The translations under genes were made by a program, and so were the position numbers. Below, one piece after another: positions 24,037-35,899 of a stretch of 64,000 nt of DNA. The stretch is from Phaffia rhodozyma. Lineage: Eukaryota > Basidiomycota > Tremellomycetes > Cystofilobasidiales > Mrakiaceae. Position 1 is the stretch's first letter; each line of letters opens with the position of its first letter. The DNA lies in the NCBI GenBank assembly GCA_014706385.1, contig JACGZH010000008.1, positions 806,001 to 870,000 on the forward strand, in the 5' to 3' direction. Below the pieces are notes generated by a model, which ran no database searches, had not been told where the DNA came from, and saw only the letters and a program-made list of their open reading frames with translations.

Positions 24037-27000
24037 ATGAATCAGTTGAAAGGCAATCCGACGCGTCGTTCTCGTTCTCCTTCATTTCGACTTTCTCTTT
24101 GCCCTGAGCGACCTCTAGACTCGATTTTAACGCCAGAAATGCATTCTGGAATGTCCGAGCCGAGTGGATCGAATTTCAAGAAACGTAAGAAGACCAATGA
24201 TGATGATGACGACGAGAGATCAGGCACGAGCACCAACGGCGGCGGTGGAAGTCGGAGAGGTAGCGCAGTGCTAATGCCGATGACGAAAGCAGAGAAAGAG
24301 AGAGAAAAAGAGAAGGAAAAGAAGAAAGGCTTCAGTTGTAGCGAGTGCCATAGGCGAAAGGTTTGGTATGTTTTCCGTCTTCTGATTTCTCATCTCTGCG
24401 TCTACTTTTCGATAGAGGAGATCATCAACTGACCTTTACTCACTACAAATTCTCAGTTAATGTTCATGCTTATGGTCTTTGGACCCTCCGAACACGAGAG
24501 AAACTCATAGGCTGATATGATCGAGAACATTGTGTGGTTTGGACTGAAATCCGTCTAGCAAAAATGCAACCGAGAAACTCCCTGTCGTACGTGTGCCCTC
24601 GTATATCTTTTTGTTTGATATATGAGCGAATGCAAAAATTGACCTATAATATACGCTTCGTCGCGTGGCGCTTCAACGTCTATCCTTTGGACTTTGGGGC
24701 TCACCAGATCATTGCGTGGCTCGAAAAGTACCAGATAGGTGTCATCCTTTCAGTAAGGCTTTCTGTCTTGTTCAACCTACTCGTACTCTTCTAACTCCAT
24801 CTATCCCTCACTTCTACATAGCTCCGGGCAAGCCTGAGGATGAGCTTCTCGCACGATTACTCCGGACAGAAAAAATCTTATCGCTTCAGTTTCCACAGTA
24901 TAATTCCTCAGACGCCCTTCCCGACTATCCACTCCCGACAAACCATCCGTTCGTAACCCAATCTGGCGGACGATCGAAAGGCAGCGAAGAGGAGAGTGAG
25001 GATGAAGAGTTGAAGGAGGAGGATAAAGACAGGGGTAGAGGACGACTCACAAAAGGGAAATGGTTTGGCGTGGTTCGTATACCTTCTTTTCTGATATCTG
25101 CTTAATAGCATCTCAAGAGATAGCTTAGAACACGTCTGATGTTCAATTGGATTTCGGTCCACACAGAGCGCTGTCCAGTCCATGTCGGAGGCACCTCTTC
25201 TAGACAAAGTACGCCCTTGTCATCCAACCAGGTCCTTCTTTCTTCCTAAGCGCAAAGGAAACTCATCTGTGTTGATATCTTTCAATTCATAGCTACGAGC
25301 AGAGAATACGACGATGAACTTATTACAAGCAGAACACGTCGCGATTGAACTGCAGTTAGAAGATAATTCATCACCGGGTTAGTCACCATAATTCTCCTTA
25401 GGATGTTCCTTGTTTCATTTCATTTCATTTCGTTTTTTTTTTCTTTCATATTTCATTCAACTAACGATGAATTTGATCACTGCGAATTGTCATGCTACAT
25501 TGATCTGGTTGAAAACGTCTAGCTGAAAACCTACAGGTATGTTCTGCCTGCTCTGTTTTAAATTCGAAGGAGAGTTAGTTGAATATTCATCATGCTTGTT
25601 GAACCTTCTCTTTCTATTACCAGCGCCTGATTACCGAGTGTGGAGTGTCGCCTACAAAAGTAGCAGAACTCGTACAAGAGCTCCCTCCTAAGGACTTTGC
25701 AAACATATGTATGTCTTGGCACTCTGTTCCTCTATCTTTTTGCCAATATTCGACTTTCCGACCGTTGGAGATGCTGAATGTGTTGCGAGGAAACAGTGGT
25801 GGACTGGTTCTTTGGTAAGCTGTCCAAACAATCTCTTGTCCAATACTCTCAATGCTATTCTGCCTGTTGCTCAAATTGTGAACACATCATTTCGCAGCCA
25901 AGATAAATTTCACGAGATACCCTATCCATGAGGGCATGTTCAGAGGTGCGCTTTATTACTTAGTTTGTTTCTACCATAATTTGCATCGGCACTAAACTTT
26001 CATTTGGTCAATATAAAATTCTGTCAACAGTTTGTAAGTCGTGAGAGCTCACATACAACCGGGCCGTCAGCTGGGCCCTTACATTCTGTCTTGTCTTCTC
26101 GCTCGTCAAACGTTCTTACACGACGCGTATAGCCTACGAGGCGTTATACGCAAACGGACTGAAGACAGATCCATCAAACGTTCGGTCGTTACCTCTCGTA
26201 TTCATAATTCTTGCCACCGTTCGTTCCTTCTTCCCTCTTTCTCAACTATAGAAATCCACTGACACGTGCCCATGACGCGTCAATATATATTTTCCCCAAT
26301 CAACACCGACATGTGGCATGACTCCACTTAGGCTGTCCGACTCTCACCGGAACATATTGGAGGTGATGACCGGACGCGGAGATTGACTTCCCTCCGATAT
26401 TACTGGTCCAGTCGGCGAAGTATTTTAATTGCCACAGCCATCCAAAGTGAGAGTCTCGAGCTCGTGATCACGAGACTATTGAGCTCGCGGTATCTAATAA
26501 TGGTTCACGACAGACGACTTACAGTACGCTACCTGACCTTCCCTTGTTTTCGCTGATGTACAATATGAAGAAGCAAGTCATGAAAACAAGACAGAAAGCT
26601 AATCAGTCAGCGGTCATTTTTTTTCTTCTATAGGAATGCTGGAGTCAACTTGGAGCCAGTCTGCGAACCGCTCAGGCGATTGGTCTGCATCGGGATGGTA
26701 CGAAGCTTGGATTGGAGTTAGTGTCCGTTATGTTTTGGTCATATTGTTTTCTTTGTAAACTGATCGTTTTTGTCTTTTTTTCTTCTGCGTATCTCCTCTT
26801 TCACAAAGCGCGTTCCAAACGGAATATCGCCGTCGAATCTGGAGTTATCTATATCACGCCGATCGAACATATTCTTTGATCCTTGGCCGCCCACCTGCAA
26901 TCTCTGATGTCTACACCGACACATTACCTCCCTCAAATATCGAAGATTCTGAGCTTGTTCCTGGTGTTGCTCCCGAACCGAGGCCATTAAGCGAGCCGAC

Positions 27001-29390
27001 GCCAGTCTCATACTCAGTATTAAGGCATAGTTTAAGTAGGATCATCGGAAAAATCACACATTACTTCCAACAATTGGCAGAGCCAAGTCATTATAGTGAT
27101 GTCTTGAAGTTGGACGATGAACTGAATATGTTTGTTACGGGTTTGCCGGCTCATTTTGAGTAAGTATAGTTCCAGTTGCCCATCTATCTCAATCTTTCAA
27201 GGATATACGCGCTTCGGTGACGATCAACAGTTGACTCTTCCATTTTTTTGCTGGTTGGGTAGTATGGAGAATCCGGACAAGTCTCTAGATGGGTAAGAAA
27301 TCTAGTTTCGTGTTACTCGCATATGCTTACAAACTCACCAAAATATTTATATGGGATATTTGTTTCTTCGTTCAACAGTGTATATTCCGCGTTCTTGCCT
27401 ATGCGTATGTTCCCTCAGACATCTCAATATTTGATATCTTATGTTAAAGACGATCGAGCTAACTTCTCTCCTGACTCTGTCCTTTCAGATCGATTCTTCC
27501 TACATACCGAAATCCTTTTTGTCAGAATCACTCTGCATGTACGTCTGACCTCACTTGTACTTTCGTCTGCTGATCCTTAGAGAAGCTTATACTCCCCGAT
27601 GACTTTTTTCCATCCAGCGACCTTGGCTGTTACGAAAGTTAAAGTCGGATAAGTTCTTGGTCTCCCGAAATGCGTAAGTACATGGAGTCTTTCGCTTGTC
27701 TGTTGGCCATGTGTTCTCTATACCATGAGTGTTTGAGAGCTAACATATCTGAGTTGATACAGCTGTTTTGAGTCGGCCAAACGAGATTTTGTCATCGTTA
27801 GTATCGGATCTCTATTCTTTGTAAAGCCAAATTCACGTAGGAACTTAATTTTGACTCTATTCAACCAACAGAGACAAGCTTTCAAAAAAGAATCTTCGGT
27901 TGATGTCTCGGCCGTCATGGGTGGACGTGAGTTGTGTCCTGTATCTCTAGCTCTTTGTGTTATATTGGAGCACTGATTTTGTAATAATATTGTCGATGTT
28001 TCCCGATGCAGAGTTCCGAGAGTTTAACGCTGCTATGATTGCTGGTTGGTTGTTTTTACCATTTCCTTATCGATCGTCCTCGTATATAGTTTTAACCCAC
28101 CTTTGGTTTCTTGAAACAGGCATAAGCGCGATTGTCGATCCACACGGATCTGAAGGTCCAGATATGAGAGGTATCCTAGCTACGTTCTTGGATGACCACC
28201 CGCCGGCATCCGCTATCGATCCTACCACCAAGAAAGAACGAAACATCGTGGGTTGCCTTCTCTTGACGTCTCAATCATTTTTCTTTGTCCACAACTTTTC
28301 AATCAGAATCAACTCTGATGTGTCTTGCTCTACCTCCTTGCATGTCAGATCGAAACCCTCTTCCATCGATCTGTGCAATTACTTAACAAAGAAAATGATC
28401 CGCAAGTTGATCCAGCACGTACTTTACTCGACCCAGGGGTCGAAAAAGAGAACCACGCTCGAACACTACTCAATCTTTCCGGCCATCAAGCTACCAAAGC
28501 CTCACCAACAGCTTCCGCCGCTGCAGCTGCTCATTACCTATCGAGGCCACCGCTAGGCGGTGGACCTTCGGCATCTGCTTCCGGTTCGAACCAGACGGGC
28601 AGTACCAGAACGGGTCACGGCGGGATGGATCCAGATTCGACCTTCTCTCCCGGAGGAAACGGGGCTGCCCAATGGGTGATGCATAGAGATTCACCACAAA
28701 GTAGTTCAAGGATGGGAGACACGCCGCCTAGCATTGAAGACGAGAGCGCGCAAAACTTACTTGATAAATTTTGGCAGGAAGTATGTCTTCCGTTACCTTC
28801 TTCTAGATAGGGCATCCCATGCTGAGTGAGAAGGCTAATCCTTTGTCATCATCTATTCCTTTCAGAACTTAGTTTTGGATACTGTACGTCTAACGGATTT
28901 GAGTGTTTCTAAAACTCTCTGCTCACCTTTATCGGAATAAATTTTGATCAACAGATGGGAAATCACGAACAAATATTTCCTTCCAACTTACAATCAACGT
29001 CAGTCCTGCTTTAACTTAATTTATGCTTCCTTTATGTCTATAATACTGATCTTCTCATGAGTTAATCTGTCGGTGACATCGAATAGGGCTACAGCTTCTC
29101 TTGAGTTTCCGGGGTCGGGCGCGAATGGTAATTATGCGAGTGGGACGTCAATGGCCGGCCCGTCAAATGACCCGCTAGATTTTGATTCGGGCGTTCAGCC
29201 GGCGACACCTGGTGATCTCAATTACTGGAATTCGCTGATCGTACGTTTCGTTGCTCGACATCTGATTCGTGATGACTGCTCATAGATACTGATGACTTTC
29301 TCTTTCCCCTCCTCTCAGAACTCGATTTTGACACAAGGTGGAGATACCAAATCGAATCCCATGCTTACGGGAGAGAACGGCAGTCGCTGA
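24037..29390 (+). CDS. Zn2Cys6 binuclear-cluster transcription factor with fungal_trans domain
   Basis: Twenty-seven exons, several of 14-34 bases, give about 927 residues. A basic N-terminus leads to the zinc cluster (about residues 101-127): FSCSECHRRK | QKCNRETPC | HHCVARKVPDRCHPF, with CX2CX6CX5CX2CX8C spacing. The cluster is split over three exons (to 24360, 24559-24586, 24708-24752). A linker and coiled-coil-like LRAENTTMNLLQAEH follow. The fungal_trans regulatory domain starts near residue 240, with VSPTKVAELVQELP, RYPIHEGMFRAYEALY, LPLVFIILATAVRLSPEHI and GASLRTAQAIGLHRDG. The C-terminus is Ser/Gly/Ala-rich and may act as a transactivation region. These factors bind CGG-type sites and control metabolic genes; targets are unknown. 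The start at 24037 is chosen over 24139 because the frame is open; either is possible. Exons 25523-25536 (14 bases) and 25797-25814 (18 bases) are required for frame. Confidence 0.88.
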
Positions 29391-29767
29391 GAGCCAAAAG
29401 GCGACTATCAATCATCTACCAACAACTCCTTATGTGTTCCAACTCCTCTCGTTTAGTTCTCATCCATCTGTCGGCTATCTATGTTTGAAGCTATTGTCGA
29501 TGATATGTACTCACTCCTACTTTTCGACAATTTCCCTCACCAATAGTTCCATTATGAACTCAGTTGTCTTATATATTTAATAGGAGTTTTCTTTCTTATA
29601 GAGACGTTTATGCATTTTTATCTCATTCTTCGTTCTCAACTGTCGCCAAGTTCATATGTTGTCTGCTGTGTCAGTCTGCTCTAAAATTGAGGTCAAATCA
29701 TAATATCGATAAATCGGCCAAGTGGTCTCATGTTCTGTATGTACAATCTCAGGAGAGTAGGGCTTAG
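29391..29767. other. Convergent spacer
   Basis: This 377-base AT-rich gap lies between the 3' ends of the Zn2Cys6 factor and the glucanase gene. No gene is seen. Confidence 0.5.
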
Positions 29768-32698
29768 TCAAGTCATCAGATGATGGCGAAGAAAGTTTAG
29801 AGATTTGTTCGACCTACAAGACGTCTTCCAAGCTTCCGTCGCTGCCTGCCGGCCTTGATCAAACCCGTGACCTGCGAGATTGAAAAAGCGAAAGATACCC
29901 CAGAAGGCTCTGCATGATTAGTACAAATAGATCTGAGTCTGTACAAATACTACACGGGATGTGACCTACCCCATTCCCATGCGAATTCACCAGAGCCTCG
30001 TTGAGCGATGTGTTCTTCGAATCGTCTACCAGCCAAAGTATTAGCTACCAAGCAGCATGTTCTGCCTAACTTCAAAACATGGATACAAGAACCGCGCTGT
30101 AGAATCATGTGAACTCACCGAACTTTCCATTGCCCGCCTGCTGCAGGTATCTCTGCTGCCGGTCCGTTTCCGTACACAGTACCCGAGCTCAAGAAATGTA
30201 GGGCATCCTCCCAGCCTGTCGTATAACCTGACTGGAACCGGTCATGTTCCATGGGTCGACGGACTGCCTTATCCCAATATTGACTATGTGCATCTGTTGA
30301 TTTTATTCAATGAGATAGTAAGAGTTCATTCATGCTTATCCATTGAGTTGGAACAGAAAGGCTACAAGAAAGAGGCAACAAGAGGAAAGCGTACTGGTTG
30401 CGAATTGTCGTCTCTGACTCAGAAGATCAGGGGAAATCTGAACATTACCCTTGTGCTTGGGCCCAAGGAAGACAGGAATGATTTCTGCTCGACAAGCATC
30501 TTTGAAGCTCCCTATTTATCCAACGGCAGTACCAATCAAAGCGATTAGGTTTGGACCCGACCAGCAGAAAGTAAACAGTGCAGTCGAATACATAAAAAGC
30601 CGATTGGATAGCATGGGTTGACGGGGAAAAAATGAGTGATGGAAGAAAAGAGAACGAACAGCCAGCATCCCATCCATCTTGCTTTCGATAGGTCCAAAAA
30701 AAGTATCCGCTGGTCTTGCCCTCGAATACCTGTTACTCAGAGTCAACGATTCTCACAAACTGAGTACTTGGGGAAGGGATAAATAGACTATGCGAGTTGC
30801 AAGAAAGAAACACACTTCGAGCTGAGCGCGCACAAAATTTCGTCGCTTGGCATCTTGTTCTCCACCTTGAGAACCATTAAGAGATCCACTTAAGATCCCA
30901 GAACGCGTTGCAAAAAGTAAGTAGATCGAGCGCGGGCTGATGAACATCGACTGTCTAATACGTACGGATTCAGCGCTCCACTCCACTCTCCGACGATTAC
31001 TCTTCCTCCCCCACTTTCTGACTTCTGCACGAGGTCCGTACCCAAACGACCCGATAGATCCCCTCGGACCTCCTCTGCGTGCCTTTCAGCTGATTTAGCG
31101 CAATCATCCGAGGTGAAACATCGATAGACATGGGTGTCGAGTAGAATAAAGGACGAAGTAGGGAAGTAAATCTTTAGACCAGCCTCAAGCTGCCAAGCAT
31201 CGGATATCATCCTGTTCTCGTCATATTGTATAAACCCGTGATTTTAGCTTAGATAACCTTGGGGTGTATTATACAGCGAAATGGCAAGGAAGACATACAA
31301 AGGGAAATCAGGACCACAAATCGAACGAAGTCGGTTCAGAGTGTTTAAATGAAACTTTTGAAGCTGAGGGCAGGCCGCAGGCTCGTTCATTAGCTCCAGT
31401 CTTTGGTCATGAGAGAAACAAGCATGTATATTCAGTTTCATAAGTCAGAGTACGCTAAGATGATCTACTGAGACGAGGGGATACTAGGTTTTTCCCCACT
31501 CAAGACATCGACAGAAGGAACTTACCCAATAACGTTTTCGACGCCCGCTATAGCCCTTAGTAATACTTCCAACGTCCGGACTGTCTGAGCCTGGTACTTC
31601 TGGTGAGTGAACAAGAGAGCCTCATGAGACGCTCCGGCATGAGCATCTGGGTTCTGTTTTCCCGGAACCGCGTGGAGATCTATACCATCAATAAAGCTTG
31701 TGAGCCGTGCGATGGTCCTTGAGGAACCTCATTTCTAGATGAAGAACGAACCAACGAGAACACCTATATGATATCTGTTTGCCCACTCAAATGCTCTCGT
31801 AATTCTAGACCAAGCGCCCTGATAGATTTCAACTGTAAAATCGAACTCAGTATCCTTAACAAGGGATGGATCTAGGCCAGATAGATGATAGTATGATATC
31901 TGCTCTCTCCCAAAGCAAACAAAGAAGTACTCAAATTCAGCAAGGTGTAGACCGTCGAGAACAAGCAAAGAACCTTATAGAAAAGCAGCATAGATGGGAC
32001 GAACGGGTAACCGAATTGAGTTGATCCCTCTTTGGGCCAGAAACTCGAAATCGCTCTCGACGATCCATGTATCCCAATGCTGTTCAAGCTTCCGTTTGAT
32101 CTCTTCTTTCGGCCTGCCTGATTTACAGATATCAAGGTCGGATCCTCCTGATGATGGAAAGAGATCATAAAGCTGTTAAACCTCTCTCCTTAGTCAATAT
32201 GCATATCGAAGAAGAGAGAAGAAACAGACCGGGAGGAGCAGCGCCCTCGAATGGACTACTTGAGATCCATTTTTCAAGAGTGAACCAAGAACCTGGAGTC
32301 GAGACCGTCCAAACATACATAATGGATGAGTCTGCAGTACTATCTCTCAAAAAATCGATAGAAACAATCTTGACCTAGATTGACTCCTGCCCAGAATCTA
32401 ATTCCATCATTCACAATTCGTCAATGTATCGGGTTTCTTTGAGGTTCTCTATATATGACTTGCGAAAGACGAAGAAAGAGATGGGAGGACAAATATGGTA
32501 TACAGACCTATATCGCATGATCTCGCTCTTTGATCCATTACCGATGGGGATCCTTCCTCCAGCTTCCGATCCAGGTTGAGAAAAGCTTTGTTGCTGTTGT
32601 TGACTATTGACACCCGTGCCCGGGAATGATGAGCCCGGAGGCTTGGAATCATCTACAAGCGACCTGACCTTGTTAGATAACTTTGCGAAAATGGGCAT
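29768..32698 (-). CDS. GH5 (subfamily 9-like) exo-beta-1,3-glucanase-type glycosidase
   Basis: Thirteen exons (32508-32698, 32375-32397, 32230-32292, 32005-32147, 31752-31899, 31526-31679, 31299-31400, 30966-31211, 30816-30888, 30660-30729, 30449-30511, 29970-30044, 29768-29871) give about 484 residues. GH5_9 landmarks: FWAGVNLGSWFTLEKWI, HWDTWIVESDFEFLAQRGI, LVDLHAVPGKQNPDAHAG, LELMNEPAACPQLQ with the acid/base Glu, DTHVYRCF, and VIVGEWSGALNP with the nucleophile Glu. Relatives trim or remodel beta-1,3-glucan of the wall, or cleave glucosides. The N-terminus is Ser/Gln/Pro-rich with no hydrophobic signal, unlike secreted Exg1, so an intracellular or unconventionally secreted enzyme is possible. 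The 23-base exon (32375-32397) carries the RGVNLGSW-like core. The 404-base intron 30045-30448 is unusually long. Confidence 0.88.
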
Positions 32699-32977
32699 GT
32701 CCAGAGATGATAGTGTCAAGAGTTGATGGAGGTTGGTCGGCCAGAAACACCGCCAGTAAGCGGATTAGATAATGGATTAAGCAGTCTTACGTCATCGACT
32801 ACCCTACAGATCAACTAACAACGACGCAAGCGGCCACAACGACAGGAGATGTATGATCAATCATGTATAACATGTACAATCTACAAGGTGTATATTTGTA
32901 AGGATACAGCTGGGCAAATCAACCGACTCTAAGAAGAAACGCATAGGAAAAAAGAGAGATAAAGGAGAGTAAACGTT
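32699..32977. other. Glucanase promoter / phosphate-carrier 3' region
   Basis: This 279-base gap lies between two tandem minus-strand genes. It must carry the glucanase promoter and the 3' UTR of the phosphate carrier. No distinct motif stands out. Confidence 0.4.
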
Positions 32978-34894
32978 CTAAGCGGCGTCTTTGCCAATCT
33001 AATTTGTGTACGACAGGCAAGCACATCATTGTTAGTTCTTTCAAGCCCATCGTTGGAGAAGATATTTCGAATCGACGAACCTCGATTCCAGGCTTGGCTC
33101 CCAAGGCATCCTTGATCTCCGAGTAAATAAGGAATTGACCAGCGACCAATCCAGCGGCTGTTTCGATCGTTTTTATCATTCATGTTAGCTCTCAAGCAAG
33201 AGTAGTATAATATGTCAATAATCTGAACAAAACAGTACGTACTCATCAGCATCCTAGGTCCAAGACCTGCGAACAACCCCGCGAATCCAGCTTGCCTGCC
33301 TAGAGTCAACAGCCTGCCCAACATAGGACCTTTCGGTCCATCTCCCTTATTGATCTGTGAGAGAAGGGTGTCCGCAGGCTAGCAATGGATATGCATCAGA
33401 GGGATGTACATAGACAGTTAAACTGTTCAGTTAACCGAACAACGCGACTAAACAGGAGGACAGGCGCGATAGAGAAGTAAACTCACGTGAGAGAGCACAG
33501 CGGCGACGATACCAGCGGTGATACCAGATCCAAGGTTGATACCCAGTCTTTTTGTGGTCGATAGATTCTCCTGCTCCTCCTTCGTCATTGACTTGTAAGC
33601 GAGCTCATGCATAAACTCGTTTGTTGCTATCGATTGCCGAGAGAGATCATTGAGAAAGTCGTCGCGTCAAATCCCATGTCTGCTTCGGCAAGAGCAGAAT
33701 GAAGCACGAAGGACACGTCCGACTTACTGAATTGACCCTGATATAGGTAGACCAGACTCAAACAACGATCAGCAAAGGCAGAGTGAGAATCAATAGGCTC
33801 AAGGAACTATAACTCACGATAGTGTACGGAACCTGCTTGCACACGATCGGAATGAATCCAGAATACAGTCCAGAGAATCCTTCGGTTGAGGCCAACTTGG
33901 TGAATCCAGAAACCAAGCCGGATGCGTACTGTGGTTCCAATGTGTGAACAGAAGGAGAAAAACCAGACAAAATTCAACCCGGGTAAGCATTGAGTTGTGC
34001 ATATGTAGCCAAACGAGATGACAAAAGAAAAGCAAATCATTAGGAGTCTTCGAACCTTCGGATTGGAAACCAGCCGAATCCTTGTCGCCTCCAATGGAGT
34101 CAAGAAAATGTCTGCAAAGAACTCGGAGACGGAAGCTCCGACCAGGTAGATAGTTGTTCGGTTGGCAACCGCGGCTTCAGGGGAACCGGCAACTGTGTTT
34201 CGGAGAGTTCAGAATTATAATTGGAAGGTAAGCGAACCGGATGGAATATGGACAGAGATAAGGGAAAAGATAACGGACGATCAACCAGCCTCTTCTTCAT
34301 GTACTCATAACCGGCAAACTTGAGACCACCTAGATGTTCCGACGATACCAAATGGGATTTTGATAAAACCAAGGTGAATACATATACAACTAAAACTGAA
34401 AAAAAAAACAGATTAAGAAAATAAGGCCACAAACCCTGAATAAGATACCCTACGGCCGTGGGTCCAAATCTGTAGCGGTACATCCATCGATCAGTTTACG
34501 GTGAGATATTTGGTAAAGACGGAACAGAAAAATGGACAAGATGCGTCATCCTTACCCGGTCATTAAACCGGCCGCTCCTTCAGCAGCAACAATCTTTCTT
34601 CCTGCAGTCAACATTGAGTTTCGCTTCAAAGCAGGGTCGATTTGGATCCTTGTCTTGATGATATCGATCGGGGTCATCAACCCATGAGTGCTATCAGTTT
34701 CAATCAATCCACGATAAGAGTCAGCTTTTTGTGAACACACTATCAAGGTAAACCGCGTATCAGCCGGAGCAAGAACAGTTACCCAAAGAATGATGGACAA
34801 ACATGGTGCAGCAAGAAGCACCCGCCAGGAAGAACGTGCTGTAATCCTGACGGGTGAAATTTGGTGTAAGCGAGCTCTTTACGGTCTGTGGCAT
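32978..34894 (-). CDS. Mitochondrial phosphate carrier (SLC25A3/Mir1 type)
   Basis: Eleven exons (34803-34894, 34556-34690, 34435-34469, 34279-34329, 34056-34192, 33818-33928, 33728-33737, 33487-33626, 33243-33378, 33081-33157, 32978-32998) give about 314 residues, the normal carrier length. Three carrier repeats show TPIDIIKTRIQID, TPLEATRIRLVS and HPADTLLSQ, the P-x-D/E-x-x-K/R signatures (the last with Leu-Ser in place of the usual basic position, as in this family). Phosphate-carrier wording is clear: FFLAGASCC, FGPTAVGYLIQGGLKFAGYE, EFFADIFLTPLEATR, CKQVPYTIGQFTTNEF. It imports phosphate with H+ across the inner mitochondrial membrane for ATP synthesis. A 10-base microexon (33728-33737) joins GQF to TTNEF and is essential for frame. 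The first donor, CCAT|GTTTGT, is set by alignment to CCTITHG. Confidence 0.93.
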
Positions 34895-35899
34895 GTTGAA
34901 TTTCTTGATTGAGACAAGAGATGAACGAGTGTGAATGCAATCAAGGAGAAAACGAGAAGCAAAAAATCGGCATCCTGGTTTATTCTTATAAGAAACAATC
35001 ATTCCGACTGTTTCTGACCCCCGGCCGCTCATCTCCGCCTCCGTTACGTCATCACCAGCTTTTTTTGTTGCACTCAAATCCGTTGTCACCATCCACCACG
35101 TCCCAGTAATCCGGAGGGACAACTGATTGGCTTCGTTACTCATCGAGTTTATCTCGTAAAGTCCTTTCATGTGTTCCCACACCTCATTCGAGAGAGCAAT
35201 CAAGCAACGACCGAGCGTGCTGTCGACCGTGTTTCGCAAGTCATTGACTGGCAAGTACATTTGGAGGTGATACTTTCATGATTTGTATTATAGATAAAAG
35301 ACGGTTCCCCGCCGAAATAGCCGCATCCGTTATATATGTAATGAGAAGACTCAGAAACTGGCTTTCACCACAAACGCACATATGACAGAAACAAGGAGAA
35401 AGAAAAGGAAGAAAAATAGAGAAGACAACGGAAAAGAAAATTGGAATTCATGCTGCAAGCTGAATTTCATGGTGTAGCTTTGAATTCAGGTCCGACGTCT
35501 AATGTGGACTGACCTATGTGAACTGCTTGATGAGTTCACTAGTCCGAACTATCTATCTTGGTTCGTTTGGGCCTCCAACACATAATCAAGCTCAGTTCGA
35601 TATATTATATTATCAATCGAGCTGTCGTCTGTTGAGTCATCACGTGCATTTTCCTGATTCAAGTCCATATCTTACGGTACATCGTTGTGAGAAGCTCACT
35701 CGAGATGGACATGAATAGAGTCTCCGGAGCGGATGTCCCTCTAGATTTGTGACGGGTGCAGGTCTTGACCAATAAATGATAATGCATCGGAACACGGGCA
35801 GAAAAGCCGGCGACAGATAGGACGGAAAACTAGTAAGATAGGTATACAAATTGATGTGAAACCAAAAGCACAAGATTTGATACTTGAGTTTACCGGTTA
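34895..35899. other. Phosphate-carrier promoter and gene-poor stretch
   Basis: About 1 kb upstream of the phosphate carrier start shows no supported exon. A CACGTG core occurs near 35641-35646 (TCACGTGC), a possible bHLH site; whether it acts is unknown. Confidence 0.35.

Noticed and set aside
24587..24707. A donor at ACGT|GTGCCC in the zinc-cluster intron, giving CRTYHC.
   Set aside because: The donor TGTC|GTACGT gives CHHCVARK with normal CX2C spacing, and has the better consensus.
30057..30548. A 163-codon plus-strand frame across glucanase exons and the long intron.
   Set aside because: It is antisense to convincing glucanase exons and has no recognisable domain.
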